DNA from: Delftia sp. PS-11
GTDB lineage: Bacteria; Pseudomonadota; Gammaproteobacteria; Burkholderiales; Burkholderiaceae_C
DNA length: 55,000 bases
Reading direction: 5' to 3'
NCBI RefSeq assembly: GCF_029870285.1
Contig: NZ_JACSYA010000025.1
Location: 1 to 55,000, forward strand
Positions within the stretch are counted from its first letter, which is position 1, and each line of letters begins with the position of its first letter. The notes below the pieces were generated by a model that saw nothing but the letters and a program-made list of their open reading frames with translations, had not been told where the DNA came from and made no database searches. This document shows positions 1 through 9,169 of the stretch, piece by piece. A program made the translations under genes and the position numbers.

Positions 1-8
1 TAAAAAAA

Positions 9-24
9 GCGTCCCGAAGGACGC
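9..24 (-). terminator. Rho-independent terminator of the hydrolase gene
   Basis: Read on the minus strand, a 6-bp GC stem closes on a TTCG tetraloop and is followed by seven T (plus-strand A run at 2-8). It lies about 35 bp past the stop of the minus-strand hydrolase gene, so it ends that transcript. Confidence 0.85.
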
Positions 25-58
25 CCTGGCGCAATCAGCGGGAGACCCGCACACGGCC

Positions 59-661
59 TTACTTGACCAGTGCCAGCAAATCCTTGAACGCGGGATGCTC
101 GCAGCTGCGCAGCCACTCGAAGGCGACCATTTCCGTGGTCACCAGCTCGGCGCCGGCACCCGCCAGGCGGTCAAAGGCGGCATCGCGGTTGCGCTCGGTG
201 CGGGAGCTGCAGGCATCGGTGACGACCCAGACGTCGAACTCCTCTTCCAGCAGTTCCAGAGCGGTCTGCAGCAGGCAGACATGGGCTTCGCAGCCGGCAA
301 TGACCACCATGCTGCGCTCGGGCGCCTGCTGCTGGGGCTTTTGCAGATGCTTGGGCAGGCTGCGCGCATTGCCGCCCTGCGGGCGGGCGGGCGGGCGCAG
401 CCACTCGCCCAGGCCTTCGGCCACGGCGCTGAAGTGCATCTTGGACAGCGTCTTGCTGCACAGCGCGCGCAGCTGTGCATCGTTGGCACCCAGGCGCGAG
501 GGGTTTTGCTCGGTGCCGAAGACCGGCACCTCCAGCAACCGGGCCAGGCGCGCCAGCTTCACGGCATTGGCCAAGACCGCAGGCCCCTCGAAGATGGCTG
601 GCATCAGGCGCTCCTGGTAGTCAACGAGTACGAGCTGGGATTCGGAGGCTTCAAGCAGCAT
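59..661 (-). CDS. isochorismatase-family cysteine hydrolase
   Basis: A 200-residue cysteine hydrolase of the isochorismatase superfamily, predicted cytosolic. The family triad is visible: Asp14 in VLVDYQ, Lys74 in SKMHFS, and Cys129 in GCEAHVC. Members cleave isochorismate, nicotinamide, N-carbamoyl amines or similar compounds, and the sequence does not identify the substrate. The closest general type is the YcaC/hydrolase group rather than a siderophore-pathway isochorismatase, because no siderophore genes adjoin it. A proline- and glutamine-rich insert at about residues 90-116 is unusual for the fold. The gene stands alone, with its own terminator downstream and a divergent peptidase gene upstream. 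Confidence 0.8.
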   Translation of the reverse strand: MLLEASESQLVLVDYQERLMPAIFEGPAVLANAVKLARLARLLEVPVFGTEQNPSRLGANDAQLRALCSKTLSKMHFSAVAEGLGEWLRPPARPQGGNARSLPKHLQKPQQQAPERSMVVIAGCEAHVCLLQTALELLEEEFDVWVVTDACSSRTERNRDAAFDRLAGAGAELVTTEMVAFEWLRSCEHPAFKDLLALVK

Positions 662-864
662 GGCGGTTCTTTCTGTGGATCTGGGGCAGCGCGGAGCACC
701 CCTGTCCAGGGGGTTCTAGGGAAAGCAGGGAAAAGCCCGCTATTGTCGCAGCTTGTCCGTGCAGGCGGCAAAGCAGCCCGTTTTGCTGCGGTACAGCAAA
801 AACCAGTGCTTCCAGGGGTTTTATCGGCTTTATCCTACGTTTTGACGTGGTAATCTCGCGCCCC

Positions 865-1500
865 ATGTCCCGATGGCTTATCGCACTCCTTTTCGTCAGC
901 GTCACTGCACACGCAGCCCCCGCCGATTCGCGCGACGATGACCTGAACCAGCTGCTGGTCAACCGCAGCCTGATCTCCCAGCTGCGCGAAGCCCGCCACC
1001 ATATGGCGGAACGCACCTCCGACTTCGTCAAGGAGGCACGCCAGAGCGTGGCTGCCAGGACGTCGGACCTGGTCGTGACCGCCATGGGCTTCATCGGCGT
1101 GCCCTACCGCCGTGGCGGCAACAACGCCGAGACCGGCTTCGACTGCAGCGGCTTCGTGCGCGCGATCTACTCCGAGACCCTGGGCAAGATGCTGCCCCGC
1201 CGCGCGGACCAGCAGGCCAGCGCCACCGAGAAGATCGACAAGAACGAACTCAAGCCCGGCGATCTGGTGTTCTTCAACACCATGCGCCGCGCCTTCAGTC
1301 ACGTGGGCATCTACGTCGGCGATGGAAACTTCATCCACGCACCGCGCACTGGCGCCCAGGTCCGTGTGGAAAGCATGCAAAGTGACTACTGGCTGCGCCG
1401 CTTCGACGGTGCCCGCCGTGTCCAGGGCACTGACGGCCTGGATGCCGCCACTGCCGCGCTGGCAGCGCAGCTGCAGCTGCCTGGCGCCCAGCTGCAGTAA
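865..1500 (+). CDS. NlpC/P60 family secreted peptidase
   Basis: A 211-residue cell-wall peptidase. Residues 1-18 form a signal peptide (MSRWLIALLFVSVTAHAA), then about 50 residues that look helical, then an NlpC/P60 domain from about residue 72. Catalytic Cys94 (GFDCSGFV), His146 (AFSHVGIY) and the third polar residue His158 (FIHAPRTG) are all present. The family hydrolyses peptide stems of peptidoglycan, so it should act in the periplasm. The reading frame is open further upstream, but only the ATG at 865 gives a signal peptide. It is monocistronic, with a strong terminator just downstream. Confidence 0.88.
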   Translation: MSRWLIALLFVSVTAHAAPADSRDDDLNQLLVNRSLISQLREARHHMAERTSDFVKEARQSVAARTSDLVVTAMGFIGVPYRRGGNNAETGFDCSGFVRAIYSETLGKMLPRRADQQASATEKIDKNELKPGDLVFFNTMRRAFSHVGIYVGDGNFIHAPRTGAQVRVESMQSDYWLRRFDGARRVQGTDGLDAATAALAAQLQLPGAQLQ

Positions 1501-1522
1501 AGCCTGCAGCCAGACAACAGCC

Positions 1523-1553
1523 AACGCCTGCCCTCGCAGGCGTTTTGTTTTTC
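1523..1553 (+). terminator. Rho-independent terminator after the NlpC/P60 gene
   Basis: A 9-bp stem (AACGCCTGC / GCAGGCGTT) with a CCTC loop is followed by TTGTTTTT, 23 bp after the stop codon. Confidence 0.85.
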
Positions 1554-1670
1554 TGCGCGGCAAGCACAGTGCCTGGGCCTGCCGCCTCCGATTGGTGATG
1601 CTGTCCGACAGCCTCCCCCTGTGCACCGCCCTAGAGTCCCATGCATGGCGGCTTTCTTCTGGAGAAAAAC

Positions 1671-1928
1671 ATGATGTCCCTGATCGGTACCCTGTTCGTC
1701 GGCCTCGTTGTCGGCCTGATAGCGCGGGCCATCAAGCCCGGCGATGACAGCCTGGGCTGGATCATGACGGCCCTGCTCGGCGTGGCAGGATCTTTTCTGG
1801 CAAGCTACGTGGGCGTGGCACTGGGCTGGTACGAAACCGGCCAGACAGCGGGATGGATCGCATCCATCCTGGGCGCCATCGTCATCCTGTTCATCTACAA
1901 CCTGCTGCGCGGCAGGAACAGCAGCTGA
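1671..1928 (+). CDS. GlsB/YeaQ/YmgE family stress membrane protein
   Basis: A small integral membrane protein of 85 residues with three hydrophobic segments (about 5-22, 30-50, 60-80) and the glycine-rich pattern of the transglycosylase-associated (GlsB/YeaQ/YmgE) family. Members are often induced by stress, but their biochemical role is unknown. A GGAGA ribosome site at 1661-1665 lies 5 bp before the ATG at 1671 (a second ATG follows at 1674), which rules against the upstream ATG at 1641. The next gene starts 23 bp downstream on the same strand, so the two are probably cotranscribed. Confidence 0.85.
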   Translation: MMSLIGTLFVGLVVGLIARAIKPGDDSLGWIMTALLGVAGSFLASYVGVALGWYETGQTAGWIASILGAIVILFIYNLLRGRNSS

Positions 1929-1951
1929 GACGCCACACCACGGCCAGACAC

Positions 1952-2554
1952 ATGACTGACAGTGCGCCAGCCCGACCCCGTGCCGATGTGGCACATGCCG
2001 CCCGACAGGCGCGGCAGCTGCTTCGCCGCAGCGCGCTGATCGGCGCGATAGCCAGCGCGCTGCCCATTCCCGGCCTGGACTGGCTGGTGGACACGGCGCT
2101 GCTGGCGCGGCTGCTGCCGCGCATCAACCGCATCTTCGGCCTCACGCCCGAACAGATCGATGCGCTGGACCCTGGCAAGCGCGAACAGGTGCAAAAGGCA
2201 GCGGCCATGGTCAGCTCGGTGCTCATCGGCAAGCTGATCACGCGCGACATGGTCGTACGGCTGGCACGGGCCGCAGGCATGCGCCTGACCGCCACACAGG
2301 CCGCCAAGTATGTGCCGCTGGCAGGACAGGCCGCAGCAGCAGCAATAGGCTACGCTACGCTGCGCTACCTGGGCGAACGCCACATTCAGGACTGCATGCG
2401 CGTGGCACAAGAGGCTCAGTTGGATATTCCCTCGCAATTGCAGCGCACGGCCCGCAGGATCCAGCACACGGACCACGAACTGCAGCAGGGCCATACGGCC
2501 GGGCGATACCGCTGGTGGCGCCTGATGCCGCGCACATGGCGCGGCACGCGTTAG
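1952..2554 (+). CDS. uncharacterised protein with a PIPG-type amphipathic core (DUF697-like)
   Basis: A 200-residue protein that I cannot assign to a named function. Its core (about 20-150) has small-residue-rich helices with the motif LPIPGLDWLVD and a second PLAGQAAAAAIGY segment. This resembles DUF697/EcsC-type membrane-associated proteins in which a P-x-PG-x-D turn separates two hydrophobic helices. The C-terminus is basic and rich in Trp and Arg. It follows the GlsB-like gene by 23 bp and ends 7 bp from the convergent GST gene. The start at 1952 (MTDSAPA) avoids overlap with the upstream gene. Confidence 0.6.
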   Translation: MTDSAPARPRADVAHAARQARQLLRRSALIGAIASALPIPGLDWLVDTALLARLLPRINRIFGLTPEQIDALDPGKREQVQKAAAMVSSVLIGKLITRDMVVRLARAAGMRLTATQAAKYVPLAGQAAAAAIGYATLRYLGERHIQDCMRVAQEAQLDIPSQLQRTARRIQHTDHELQQGHTAGRYRWWRLMPRTWRGTR

Positions 2555-2561
2555 GGCTTGC

Positions 2562-3401
2562 TCAACCCAGGTCGCTGGCCTGATGGCGCTCAGGCACCTG
2601 GGTTGCCGCATCGCCCCAGGTACGGTTTACCCGGCGGCCCCGCACCACGGCAGGCCGCTGGGCGATCTCGCGGGCCCAGCGCTGCACATGCGTGTATTCA
2701 TGGACGGACAGGAACTCGGCTGCGCCGTACAGCTCATTGAGCACCAGGGCGCCATACCAGGGCCAGATGGCGATATCAGCGATGCTGTACTCGGCCCCTG
2801 CAATAAACCGGCTCTCAGCCAGCCTGCGGTCCAGCACATCCAGCTGGCGCTTGGCCTCCATGGCAAAGCGGTTGATGGGGTATTCGAATTTTTCCGGCGC
2901 ATACACATAAAAGTGCCCGAAACCACCTCCCAGATACGGTGCCGAGCCCATCTGCCAGAACAGCCAGTTCAAGGTTTCAGCACGCTCGGCATGACCGGAC
3001 GGCAGCAGCGCACCGAATTTTTCCGCCAGGTACAGCAAAATGGCGCCCGACTCAAAGACACGCACGGGCGGCTGCACGCTGCGGTCGAGCAGCGCCGGGA
3101 TCTTGGAATTCGGATTGACTTCGACAAAGCCGCTGGAGAACTGATCGCCCTCGCTGATGCGGATCAGCCAGGCGTCGTATTCGGCGCCGGCATGGCCCAG
3201 CGCCAGCAGTTCCTCCAGCATGATGGTGATCTTTACACCGTTGGGCGTTGCCAGCGAATACAACTGCAGCGGATGCTGACCCACAGGCAGCGCCTTGTCG
3301 TGCGTAGGACCCGCCACAGGCCGGTTGATGCTGGCAAAGTTTCCGCCCGAAGGCGCTGGCTGCCATACGGCGGGAGGAACGTAGGAGGAACGGTCGGACA
3401 T
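2562..3401 (-). CDS. yghU: YghU-type glutathione S-transferase / disulfide-bond oxidoreductase
   Basis: A 279-residue GST-fold enzyme of the Nu class. An N-terminal extension of about 40 residues precedes a thioredoxin-like domain (LQLYSLATPNGVKITIMLEELLALG) with the active-site Thr/Asn region at about 52-56. A cis-Pro follows in NSKIPAL, then the helical C-terminal domain with the N-cap motif in SIADIAIWPW. The E. coli homologue binds two glutathiones and reduces disulfide bonds in model substrates. Length fits the family (about 280-290). It converges on the upstream gene and is divergent from the EVE-domain gene. Confidence 0.88.
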   Translation of the reverse strand: MSDRSSYVPPAVWQPAPSGGNFASINRPVAGPTHDKALPVGQHPLQLYSLATPNGVKITIMLEELLALGHAGAEYDAWLIRISEGDQFSSGFVEVNPNSKIPALLDRSVQPPVRVFESGAILLYLAEKFGALLPSGHAERAETLNWLFWQMGSAPYLGGGFGHFYVYAPEKFEYPINRFAMEAKRQLDVLDRRLAESRFIAGAEYSIADIAIWPWYGALVLNELYGAAEFLSVHEYTHVQRWAREIAQRPAVVRGRRVNRTWGDAATQVPERHQASDLG

Positions 3402-3534
3402 TCAGAGTTTCCTTGGAGTTCACGGACAGTCGCAGCGTATCCGCTTGCCGGCCATTGTGCGGCTGCTGTGGTCAATCCATGGAGTCGCGCCACCTTCGCA
3501 CCACGGCCTGGCGGGGATTTGCCACAATCGCCAC

Positions 3535-4038
3535 ATGACTACCGATGCCCCCGCAAGCCGCCAGTTCTGGCTCATGAAGAACGAGCCCGATGAAGGCTCG
3601 ATAGACCACGCACTGGCGGCACCTCAGGCCACGATTGCGTGGGATGGTGTACGCAATTACCAGGCACGCAATTTCATGCGCGATGCCATGCGCCCCGGCG
3701 ACGGCGTACTCTACTGGCACTCCAGCTGCGCCGAGCCGGGCATCTACGGCATCGCGCGCATCGCCAGCGGACCGCGCACCGACACCTCGCAATTCGATCC
3801 GCACAGCCCCTACCACGACCCTCGCGCTTCCAGCGCCGCGCCGCGCTGGCTCACGATCGATGTGCAGGCGCTGTGCAAAGTCAGGCCATTGCTCATTGCC
3901 GACCTGCGTGCACATCCCCAGCTCGCGCAGATGCAGGTACTGCAAAAAGGCAGCCGGCTGTCCATCACGCCAGTCACGCCGCAGCAGTGGGATTTCATCC
4001 ATGACCTGCTGCAGGCGCCCGCGCACAGGGCCTTCTAG
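3535..4038 (+). CDS. EVE domain-containing protein
   Basis: A 167-residue protein formed almost wholly by an EVE (PUA-like) domain. The hallmark N-terminal FWLMKNEPDEGS and WDGVRNYQARNFMRDAMRPGD segments and the later GIYGIARI strand are present. EVE domains bind modified bases in DNA or RNA (5-methyl- and 5-hydroxymethylcytosine in some members). The role of stand-alone bacterial copies is unproven. The ATG at 3535 is chosen because family similarity begins within ten residues. It stands alone between two minus-strand genes. Confidence 0.85.
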   Translation: MTTDAPASRQFWLMKNEPDEGSIDHALAAPQATIAWDGVRNYQARNFMRDAMRPGDGVLYWHSSCAEPGIYGIARIASGPRTDTSQFDPHSPYHDPRASSAAPRWLTIDVQALCKVRPLLIADLRAHPQLAQMQVLQKGSRLSITPVTPQQWDFIHDLLQAPAHRAF

Positions 4039-4086
4039 CGTTCTCAAAAGGGGCGCAGCACGCCTGCGAGCATGCCATGTTCGCGA

Positions 4087-5436
4087 TCAGGGAATGTGAC
4101 GCAGCACACCATCCTCGAACTCGAAGCGGGCATCGCACTGCACACCAGGGCGCTCCAGGGCATAGGTCTTGCTCGCATCGACGAAATAGGCAAATGCATC
4201 GCCAAACCCCACAAGCCACCACTCCAGGGGAGCGGGCGCTTGAGCGCCGTCATCCGCGGCCTTCTTCTGGCCTGCAGGCCAGAAGCAATAGTGCATGGCC
4301 TGCGGATGTGCACGGTTGAATTGCTTCAGAAACGACACCTGCTGGCGCTGCTCCGCGCCCCAGGGATGCTCCAGGAAATACCGGACGGGTTTGCCCAGCG
4401 AAGCCAGAAAACCGATAAACACTATCAGACAGACTGAGGCAGCAAGCACCCGAGGCGCCCTGTGCTTGAGCCAATCGGCCAGCAAGGCAAATATTCCAAG
4501 GAAGAAAAACAGATAGCACAGAGACCCGTACTGCAGATATCTTTGCTGCACAAAGAAGGCAAATGGCATGAAAAATGCCACAGATGCCAGGAACAGCCAG
4601 GCATTGAAATATTGCTTCCTGCGGATAGAGACCAGCGCGCCAGCCGCGACGGCGATCAACCACAGCAACCCATTCCAAGACGACTGCCAGTAAAAGCGAA
4701 TATTCTCCAGCAGCACATCCCAGGAAATTTTCGTGGAATAGGATCCGGCTGCAGCCTTGGACAATTTGACAAAGAAAAACACCGACAGCAATCCTGAGAT
4801 TGCCAGCACAGCATAGGAAATTCTCTTTTTCCTTTGCACGGGATCAGTGATCAAATCCCAGGCGACCAGGCTCAACGCCATGCTCATGAAAATATTGGAT
4901 GACAGTCCCAGCAGAAAGACTGTACACAGTGCAATCACATTCCGCACCGAATCCTGCGCCCGGGAAAGTCGCTGGTACAGGCAGACGAATAGCAGCACGA
5001 AGAAATGACCCAGAAGATGCTGGGAATTGGATATCCATATGTAGGACATGACCGTTGCCGGCATGGTGAAATAGACCATGCCGGCCGCCGTGCCAATGAA
5101 AGCATCATGCTCTCTGCGAAAAAGGAAAAATGCCAGGAAGGAAGTGGCAACAACGCAGGAAAAATTGAAAAAATAGAAAAACAGCGCGTTGGGCGAAAAA
5201 AACTCGTTACCCAAATACCAGTACAAATTTCTACTGAAGAATCTTCCAAAATTTTCAAAACTCAATATATCCCACCAGTATATTGCGTGATTATATCGCC
5301 TCAAGAAGGTGAAATCATCCTGATAAAACCATCCTATTTGGGCATAATTCATGTAGAAAAATGCCATATAGGCAGCAGGAATCATCAACACAACATAGAA
5401 TGAACCGCTTATTCCTCTTGTACTATTGATATTCAT
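4087..5436 (-). CDS. multi-pass membrane protein, GT-C glycosyltransferase-like
   Basis: A 449-residue protein with roughly ten hydrophobic segments. The N-terminal topology has one transmembrane segment (about 12-30) and then an external loop containing QDDF at about 39-42. This resembles GT-C-fold membrane glycosyltransferases, whose first loop carries a catalytic acidic residue. There is no firm family match, so the activity is inference. The gene is much richer in A, T, Phe, Tyr and Lys than its neighbours, which suggests acquisition from elsewhere. It has no partners in an operon. An alternative is a polymer flippase or an O-antigen-related membrane protein. Confidence 0.5.
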   Translation of the reverse strand: MNINSTRGISGSFYVVLMIPAAYMAFFYMNYAQIGWFYQDDFTFLRRYNHAIYWWDILSFENFGRFFSRNLYWYLGNEFFSPNALFFYFFNFSCVVATSFLAFFLFRREHDAFIGTAAGMVYFTMPATVMSYIWISNSQHLLGHFFVLLFVCLYQRLSRAQDSVRNVIALCTVFLLGLSSNIFMSMALSLVAWDLITDPVQRKKRISYAVLAISGLLSVFFFVKLSKAAAGSYSTKISWDVLLENIRFYWQSSWNGLLWLIAVAAGALVSIRRKQYFNAWLFLASVAFFMPFAFFVQQRYLQYGSLCYLFFFLGIFALLADWLKHRAPRVLAASVCLIVFIGFLASLGKPVRYFLEHPWGAEQRQQVSFLKQFNRAHPQAMHYCFWPAGQKKAADDGAQAPAPLEWWLVGFGDAFAYFVDASKTYALERPGVQCDARFEFEDGVLRHIP

Positions 5437-5579
5437 TACTCACACACGGTTGGGATAGACTTGCACAGAAAACTTTCAGTCTGCAGGCTGCTGAAAACAG
5501 ACAACAGACACAAGTCTACCCAAGCCGGGTCAACCCAGGATGGTTGCGGGCAATCCAATCGCCCCGCTCTGCCTTTTTC

Positions 5580-6197
5580 TCAGAGCATCACCTTGGCTCC
5601 CGCCAGCAGCAGGCCGAATCCCACCAGCATGCAGCCAAAGGCACGGTCTATCCAGTGACGCACCGCCAGCAGCCGCTGACGTACGCGCTGCGCGGAAAAA
5701 CACAGTGCCACTATGCAAAACCAGAGCACATGGGCCAGGGAAATAAATCCGCCATAGGCCAGTTGCGTGGCCAATGGCGTGTCGGGTTGCACGATCTGCA
5801 GGAACAGACTGACCACAAACACTGTGGTCTTGGGGTTGAGCGCATTGGTCAGGAAGCCCACGCGCAGCGCGGCCAGATCGGACAGTACGGCCTGGGCCTG
5901 CTGTGCCGGCGCGCCTGACGACCGGCTGCGCAGCATGCTCACGCCGAGATAGACCAGATAGGCAGCGCCCAGCATCTTGACCACATCGAACAGCCACGGG
6001 GACTGGCGCATCAGCAGGCCAACGCCCAGCAGGGTATAGCCCACATGGACCAGAACCCCCAGCCCGATACCCAAGGCCGTGAGCATGCCAGCCCGGCGCG
6101 ACAGCAGCAGGCTGTTGCGTGTGACCATGGCGAAATCCGCCCCGGGACTGATCACTGCCAGCAAGGTGATTGTGATTACAGCTATCCATTCAGTCAT
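5580..6197 (-). CDS. LysE/RhtB family amino-acid exporter
   Basis: A 205-residue inner-membrane exporter with about six hydrophobic segments. The family motif SPGADFAMVTRNSLL near the N-terminus and the GAAYLVYLGVSMLR segment around residue 70 identify LysE/RhtB. Members export amino acids such as lysine, threonine or homoserine lactone; the substrate here is not known. I start at the ATG at 6197 rather than the in-frame GTG at 6206. It is divergent from a LysR regulator 65 bp away, the usual arrangement in which the regulator controls the exporter. Confidence 0.85.
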   Translation of the reverse strand: MTEWIAVITITLLAVISPGADFAMVTRNSLLLSRRAGMLTALGIGLGVLVHVGYTLLGVGLLMRQSPWLFDVVKMLGAAYLVYLGVSMLRSRSSGAPAQQAQAVLSDLAALRVGFLTNALNPKTTVFVVSLFLQIVQPDTPLATQLAYGGFISLAHVLWFCIVALCFSAQRVRQRLLAVRHWIDRAFGCMLVGFGLLLAGAKVML

Positions 6198-6262
6198 ATG
6201 CACCACTACGCTTTTGTCAAGATGAAGCGCATACTAGAAGGATTGAAGCCAAAGGCATAACG

Positions 6263-7192
6263 ATGTTTTCTGACGATTTTCGTGAATTTGACTCACAAAA
6301 AAATCCTCATCGGCTGCCTTCTCTGCAGGCCTTGCGCTGCTTTGATGCCGCAGCCAGGCTGGAGAACTTCAGTCTGGCTGCGCAGGAACTGCACCTGACC
6401 CATGGCGCCATCAGCCGCGCAGTGCGCCTGCTGGAAGACGAGCTGGGCCTGGCCCTGTTCGAGCGCCGCAGCCGCCGCGTCTTTCTGACCGATGCCGGGC
6501 GCCATCTGGCCCAGGCCGTGCACGAAGGACTGGAACGCATGCGCCAGGCCACGCTGGAGTTGCGGGCACGCGCGCGGCAGGCCCGGCGCTGGGTGCTATC
6601 CTGCGAACCCACGCTGCTGATGCGCTGGCTGATTCCCCGCTGGCCCAGATTCCAGGAGCAGCACCCCGAGCTGCAACTGCATCTGGTGGCTGGCGGCGGT
6701 CCGTTTTCGTTTTCGGATGGCATCGACCTGGCGATACGGCGCGACGATTTCCCTCTGCCGCACGGCTGCCATGCCGAGCCGCTGTTTGCCGAGCGCGTGG
6801 GCCCGGTGTGCCGGCCTGACCGGCTGCAGCAATGGTTCACTCACGCTGCTGACGGCACGCTGCGCCTGCATTCCCAGGCGCCCTTGCTTCATAGCCGCAC
6901 CCGCCCCGAGGCCTGGGCTACCTGGGCGGCACGGACCAATGCACCAGCCCTTGCGCATTCGGCAGGGCAGCAATTCGATCATTTCTATTTCAGCCTGCAG
7001 GCCGCTGTGGCCGGCATGGGCGTGGCCGTGGGCCCCTGGCAGCAGGTGCGGGACGATGTGGCCAGCGGCGTGCTGGCGGCCCCCATGGGTTTCGTGGAAG
7101 ACGGCTCGCGCTACTGCCTGCTGTCGCCTGTTGCGCCCGCTGCGGACAGCGTCCCCGCGCAGCTGCTCGACTGGCTGCGCGCTCAGAACTGA
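6263..7192 (+). CDS. LysR-type transcriptional regulator (GcvA-like)
   Basis: A 309-residue LysR regulator. The winged helix-turn-helix is at about residues 20-80 (LPSLQALRCFDAAARLENFSLAAQELHLTHGAISRAVRLLEDELG), followed by a linker helix and a periplasmic-binding-protein-like effector domain. The N-terminal pattern matches the GcvA subgroup. It is divergent from the lysE-like gene and probably regulates that gene and itself; the effector is unknown. It is followed by the convergent pyruvate dehydrogenase operon. Confidence 0.88.
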   Translation: MFSDDFREFDSQKNPHRLPSLQALRCFDAAARLENFSLAAQELHLTHGAISRAVRLLEDELGLALFERRSRRVFLTDAGRHLAQAVHEGLERMRQATLELRARARQARRWVLSCEPTLLMRWLIPRWPRFQEQHPELQLHLVAGGGPFSFSDGIDLAIRRDDFPLPHGCHAEPLFAERVGPVCRPDRLQQWFTHAADGTLRLHSQAPLLHSRTRPEAWATWAARTNAPALAHSAGQQFDHFYFSLQAAVAGMGVAVGPWQQVRDDVASGVLAAPMGFVEDGSRYCLLSPVAPAADSVPAQLLDWLRAQN

Positions 7193-7216
7193 CGCGGCGC
7201 CCGCAGCCCAGAGCAG

Positions 7217-7243
7217 AAAAAAAGGCCCCGCAGCTGCGGGGCC
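7217..7243 (-). terminator. Rho-independent terminator of the pyruvate dehydrogenase operon
   Basis: A perfect 20-bp palindrome (7224-7243, arms GGCCCCGCAG / CTGCGGGGCC) is followed, on the minus strand, by seven T. It lies 36 bp past the lpdA stop, between convergent transcripts. Confidence 0.85.
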
Positions 7244-7279
7244 CTGCACATGAGGCCAGCGCCTCAGGAGCAGCTTTGC

Positions 7280-9154
7280 TTACTTGCGCTGCGGAGGCAC
7301 GTCCGTGCAGGAGCCGTGCGCCACCTCGGCCGCCATGCCCAGGCTTTCGCCCAGCGTGGGGTGGGGGTGGATAGTCTTGCCGATGTCCACGGCATCCGCA
7401 CCCATTTCGATGGCCAGCGCGATCTCGCCGATCATGTCGCCCGCATGCGTGCCGACGATGCCACCACCCAGAATGCGGCCATGGCCGTGCGCCTCGGGGC
7501 TGTCATCGAACAGCAGCTTGGTGAAGCCTTCGTCGCGGCCATTGGCGATGGCACGACCGGAAGCTGCCCAGGGGAACAGGCCCTTCTTGACCTTAATGCC
7601 CTGCGCCTTGGCCTGGTCCTCGGTCAGGCCCACCCATGCGACCTCGGGGTCGGTGTAGGCCACGCTGGGGATCACACGGGCATTGAAGGCGGCAGCTGCC
7701 AGCTCCTTGTTGCCCTGCAGTTCGCCAGCGATGACCTCAGCGGCCACATGGGCCTCGTGCACGGCCTTGTGTGCCAGCATGGGCTGACCCACCACGTCGC
7801 CAATGGCGAAGATGTGGGGCACATTGGTGCGCATCTGGATATCGACCTCGATGAAGCCCCGGTCCGTGACGGCCACGCCGGCCTTCTCGGCGGAGATCTT
7901 CTTGCCATTGGGCGTGCGGCCCACGGCCTGCAGCACCAGGTCATAGACCTGGGGCTCGGGCACGGTGACGCCGTCCTTGGCAGGCGCGAAGCTGACCTTG
8001 ATGCCTTCGGGCGTGGCTTCGGCTCCCACGGTCTTGGTGTTGACCATGATGTTGTCGAAGCGCGGCGCGTTCATCTTCTGCCAGACCTTGACCAGATCGC
8101 GGTCGGCGCCCTGCATCAGGCCATCCATCATTTCCACCACGTCCAGGCGTGCGCCCAGCGTGGAGTAGACGGTGCCCATTTCCAGGCCGATGATGCCGCC
8201 GCCCAGGATCAGCATGCGCTTGGGCACGCTCTTGAGATCCAGCGCGCCGGTGGAGTCCACCACGCGCGGGTCCTTGGGCATGAAAGGCAGGTGCACCGCC
8301 TGGCTGCCGGCGGCGATGATGGCGCGCTTGAACTGCACCACCTTCTTGCTGCCGGTCTTGTCCTGGCCGTCGCCTGTGGTCTCTTCGACCTCCAGGTGGT
8401 TGGCGCCGGCGAAATTGCCATAGCCGCGCACCACGGTGACCTTGCGCATCTTGGCCATCTGGCCCAGGCCGCCGGTCAGCTTGCCGATGACCTTGTCCTT
8501 GTGGCCGCGCAGCTGGTCGATATTGACTTCGGGGGCGCCGAATTTGACACCAGCCACTTCCAGATGCTTGACCTCGTCCACGACAGCTGCCACGTGCAGC
8601 AGCGCCTTGGAGGGAATGCAGCCCACGTTCAGGCAGACGCCGCCCAGGGTCTTGTAGCGCTCGACCAGCACCACGCTCAGGCCCAGATCGGCCGCGCGGA
8701 AGGCTGCCGAGTAGCCGCCGGGGCCGCCGCCGATCACGACCACATCGCAGTCGTAGTCCGCCGCGCCGCCTGTGTAGCTGGCCGCCACGGGAGCGGGAAC
8801 CGCTGCCACGGGCGCGGCAGCAGCAACGGGAGCCGGGGCAGCGGCTGCGGCAGGCGCTGCTGCGGCAGGCGCTCCTGCGGCAGGCGCTCCTGCCTGGGGC
8901 GCCGCGCCCGCCTCGCCGGCCACTTCCAGCGACAGGATGACAGAGCCTTCGGCGACCTTGCCGCCGATCTGGACCTTCAGTTCCTTGACCACGCCGGCAT
9001 GGCTGGACGGAATCTCCATGGAGGCCTTGTCGGACTCCACGGTGATCAGGGACTGGTCCTTGGCCACGGTGTCACCGGGCTGGACCAGCAGTTCGATCAC
9101 ACCCACTTCGGCGAAATCGCCAATATCGGGCACTTTGATGTCGATGATTGCCAT
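7280..9154 (-). CDS. lpdA: dihydrolipoyl dehydrogenase (E3) with N-terminal lipoyl domain
   Basis: A 624-residue E3 subunit that reoxidises dihydrolipoamide with NAD+ for the pyruvate dehydrogenase complex. A lipoyl domain occupies residues 1-80 with the lipoylated Lys43 in ESDKASME. An Ala/Pro linker runs from about 81 to 128. A flavin disulfide reductase follows with GGGPGG at 142-147, redox Cys174 and Cys179 (GGVCLNVGC), and a C-terminal HPHPTLGE carrying the catalytic His-Glu pair. Most E3 enzymes (about 470 residues) lack the lipoyl domain, but the fusion is known in betaproteobacteria and Neisseria. It is the last gene of the aceE-aceF-lpdA operon, 15 bp after aceF. Confidence 0.96.
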   Translation of the reverse strand: MAIIDIKVPDIGDFAEVGVIELLVQPGDTVAKDQSLITVESDKASMEIPSSHAGVVKELKVQIGGKVAEGSVILSLEVAGEAGAAPQAGAPAAGAPAAAAPAAAAAPAPVAAAAPVAAVPAPVAASYTGGAADYDCDVVVIGGGPGGYSAAFRAADLGLSVVLVERYKTLGGVCLNVGCIPSKALLHVAAVVDEVKHLEVAGVKFGAPEVNIDQLRGHKDKVIGKLTGGLGQMAKMRKVTVVRGYGNFAGANHLEVEETTGDGQDKTGSKKVVQFKRAIIAAGSQAVHLPFMPKDPRVVDSTGALDLKSVPKRMLILGGGIIGLEMGTVYSTLGARLDVVEMMDGLMQGADRDLVKVWQKMNAPRFDNIMVNTKTVGAEATPEGIKVSFAPAKDGVTVPEPQVYDLVLQAVGRTPNGKKISAEKAGVAVTDRGFIEVDIQMRTNVPHIFAIGDVVGQPMLAHKAVHEAHVAAEVIAGELQGNKELAAAAFNARVIPSVAYTDPEVAWVGLTEDQAKAQGIKVKKGLFPWAASGRAIANGRDEGFTKLLFDDSPEAHGHGRILGGGIVGTHAGDMIGEIALAIEMGADAVDIGKTIHPHPTLGESLGMAAEVAHGSCTDVPPQRK

Positions 9155-9169
9155 GTGTGCAGCCTCCGT

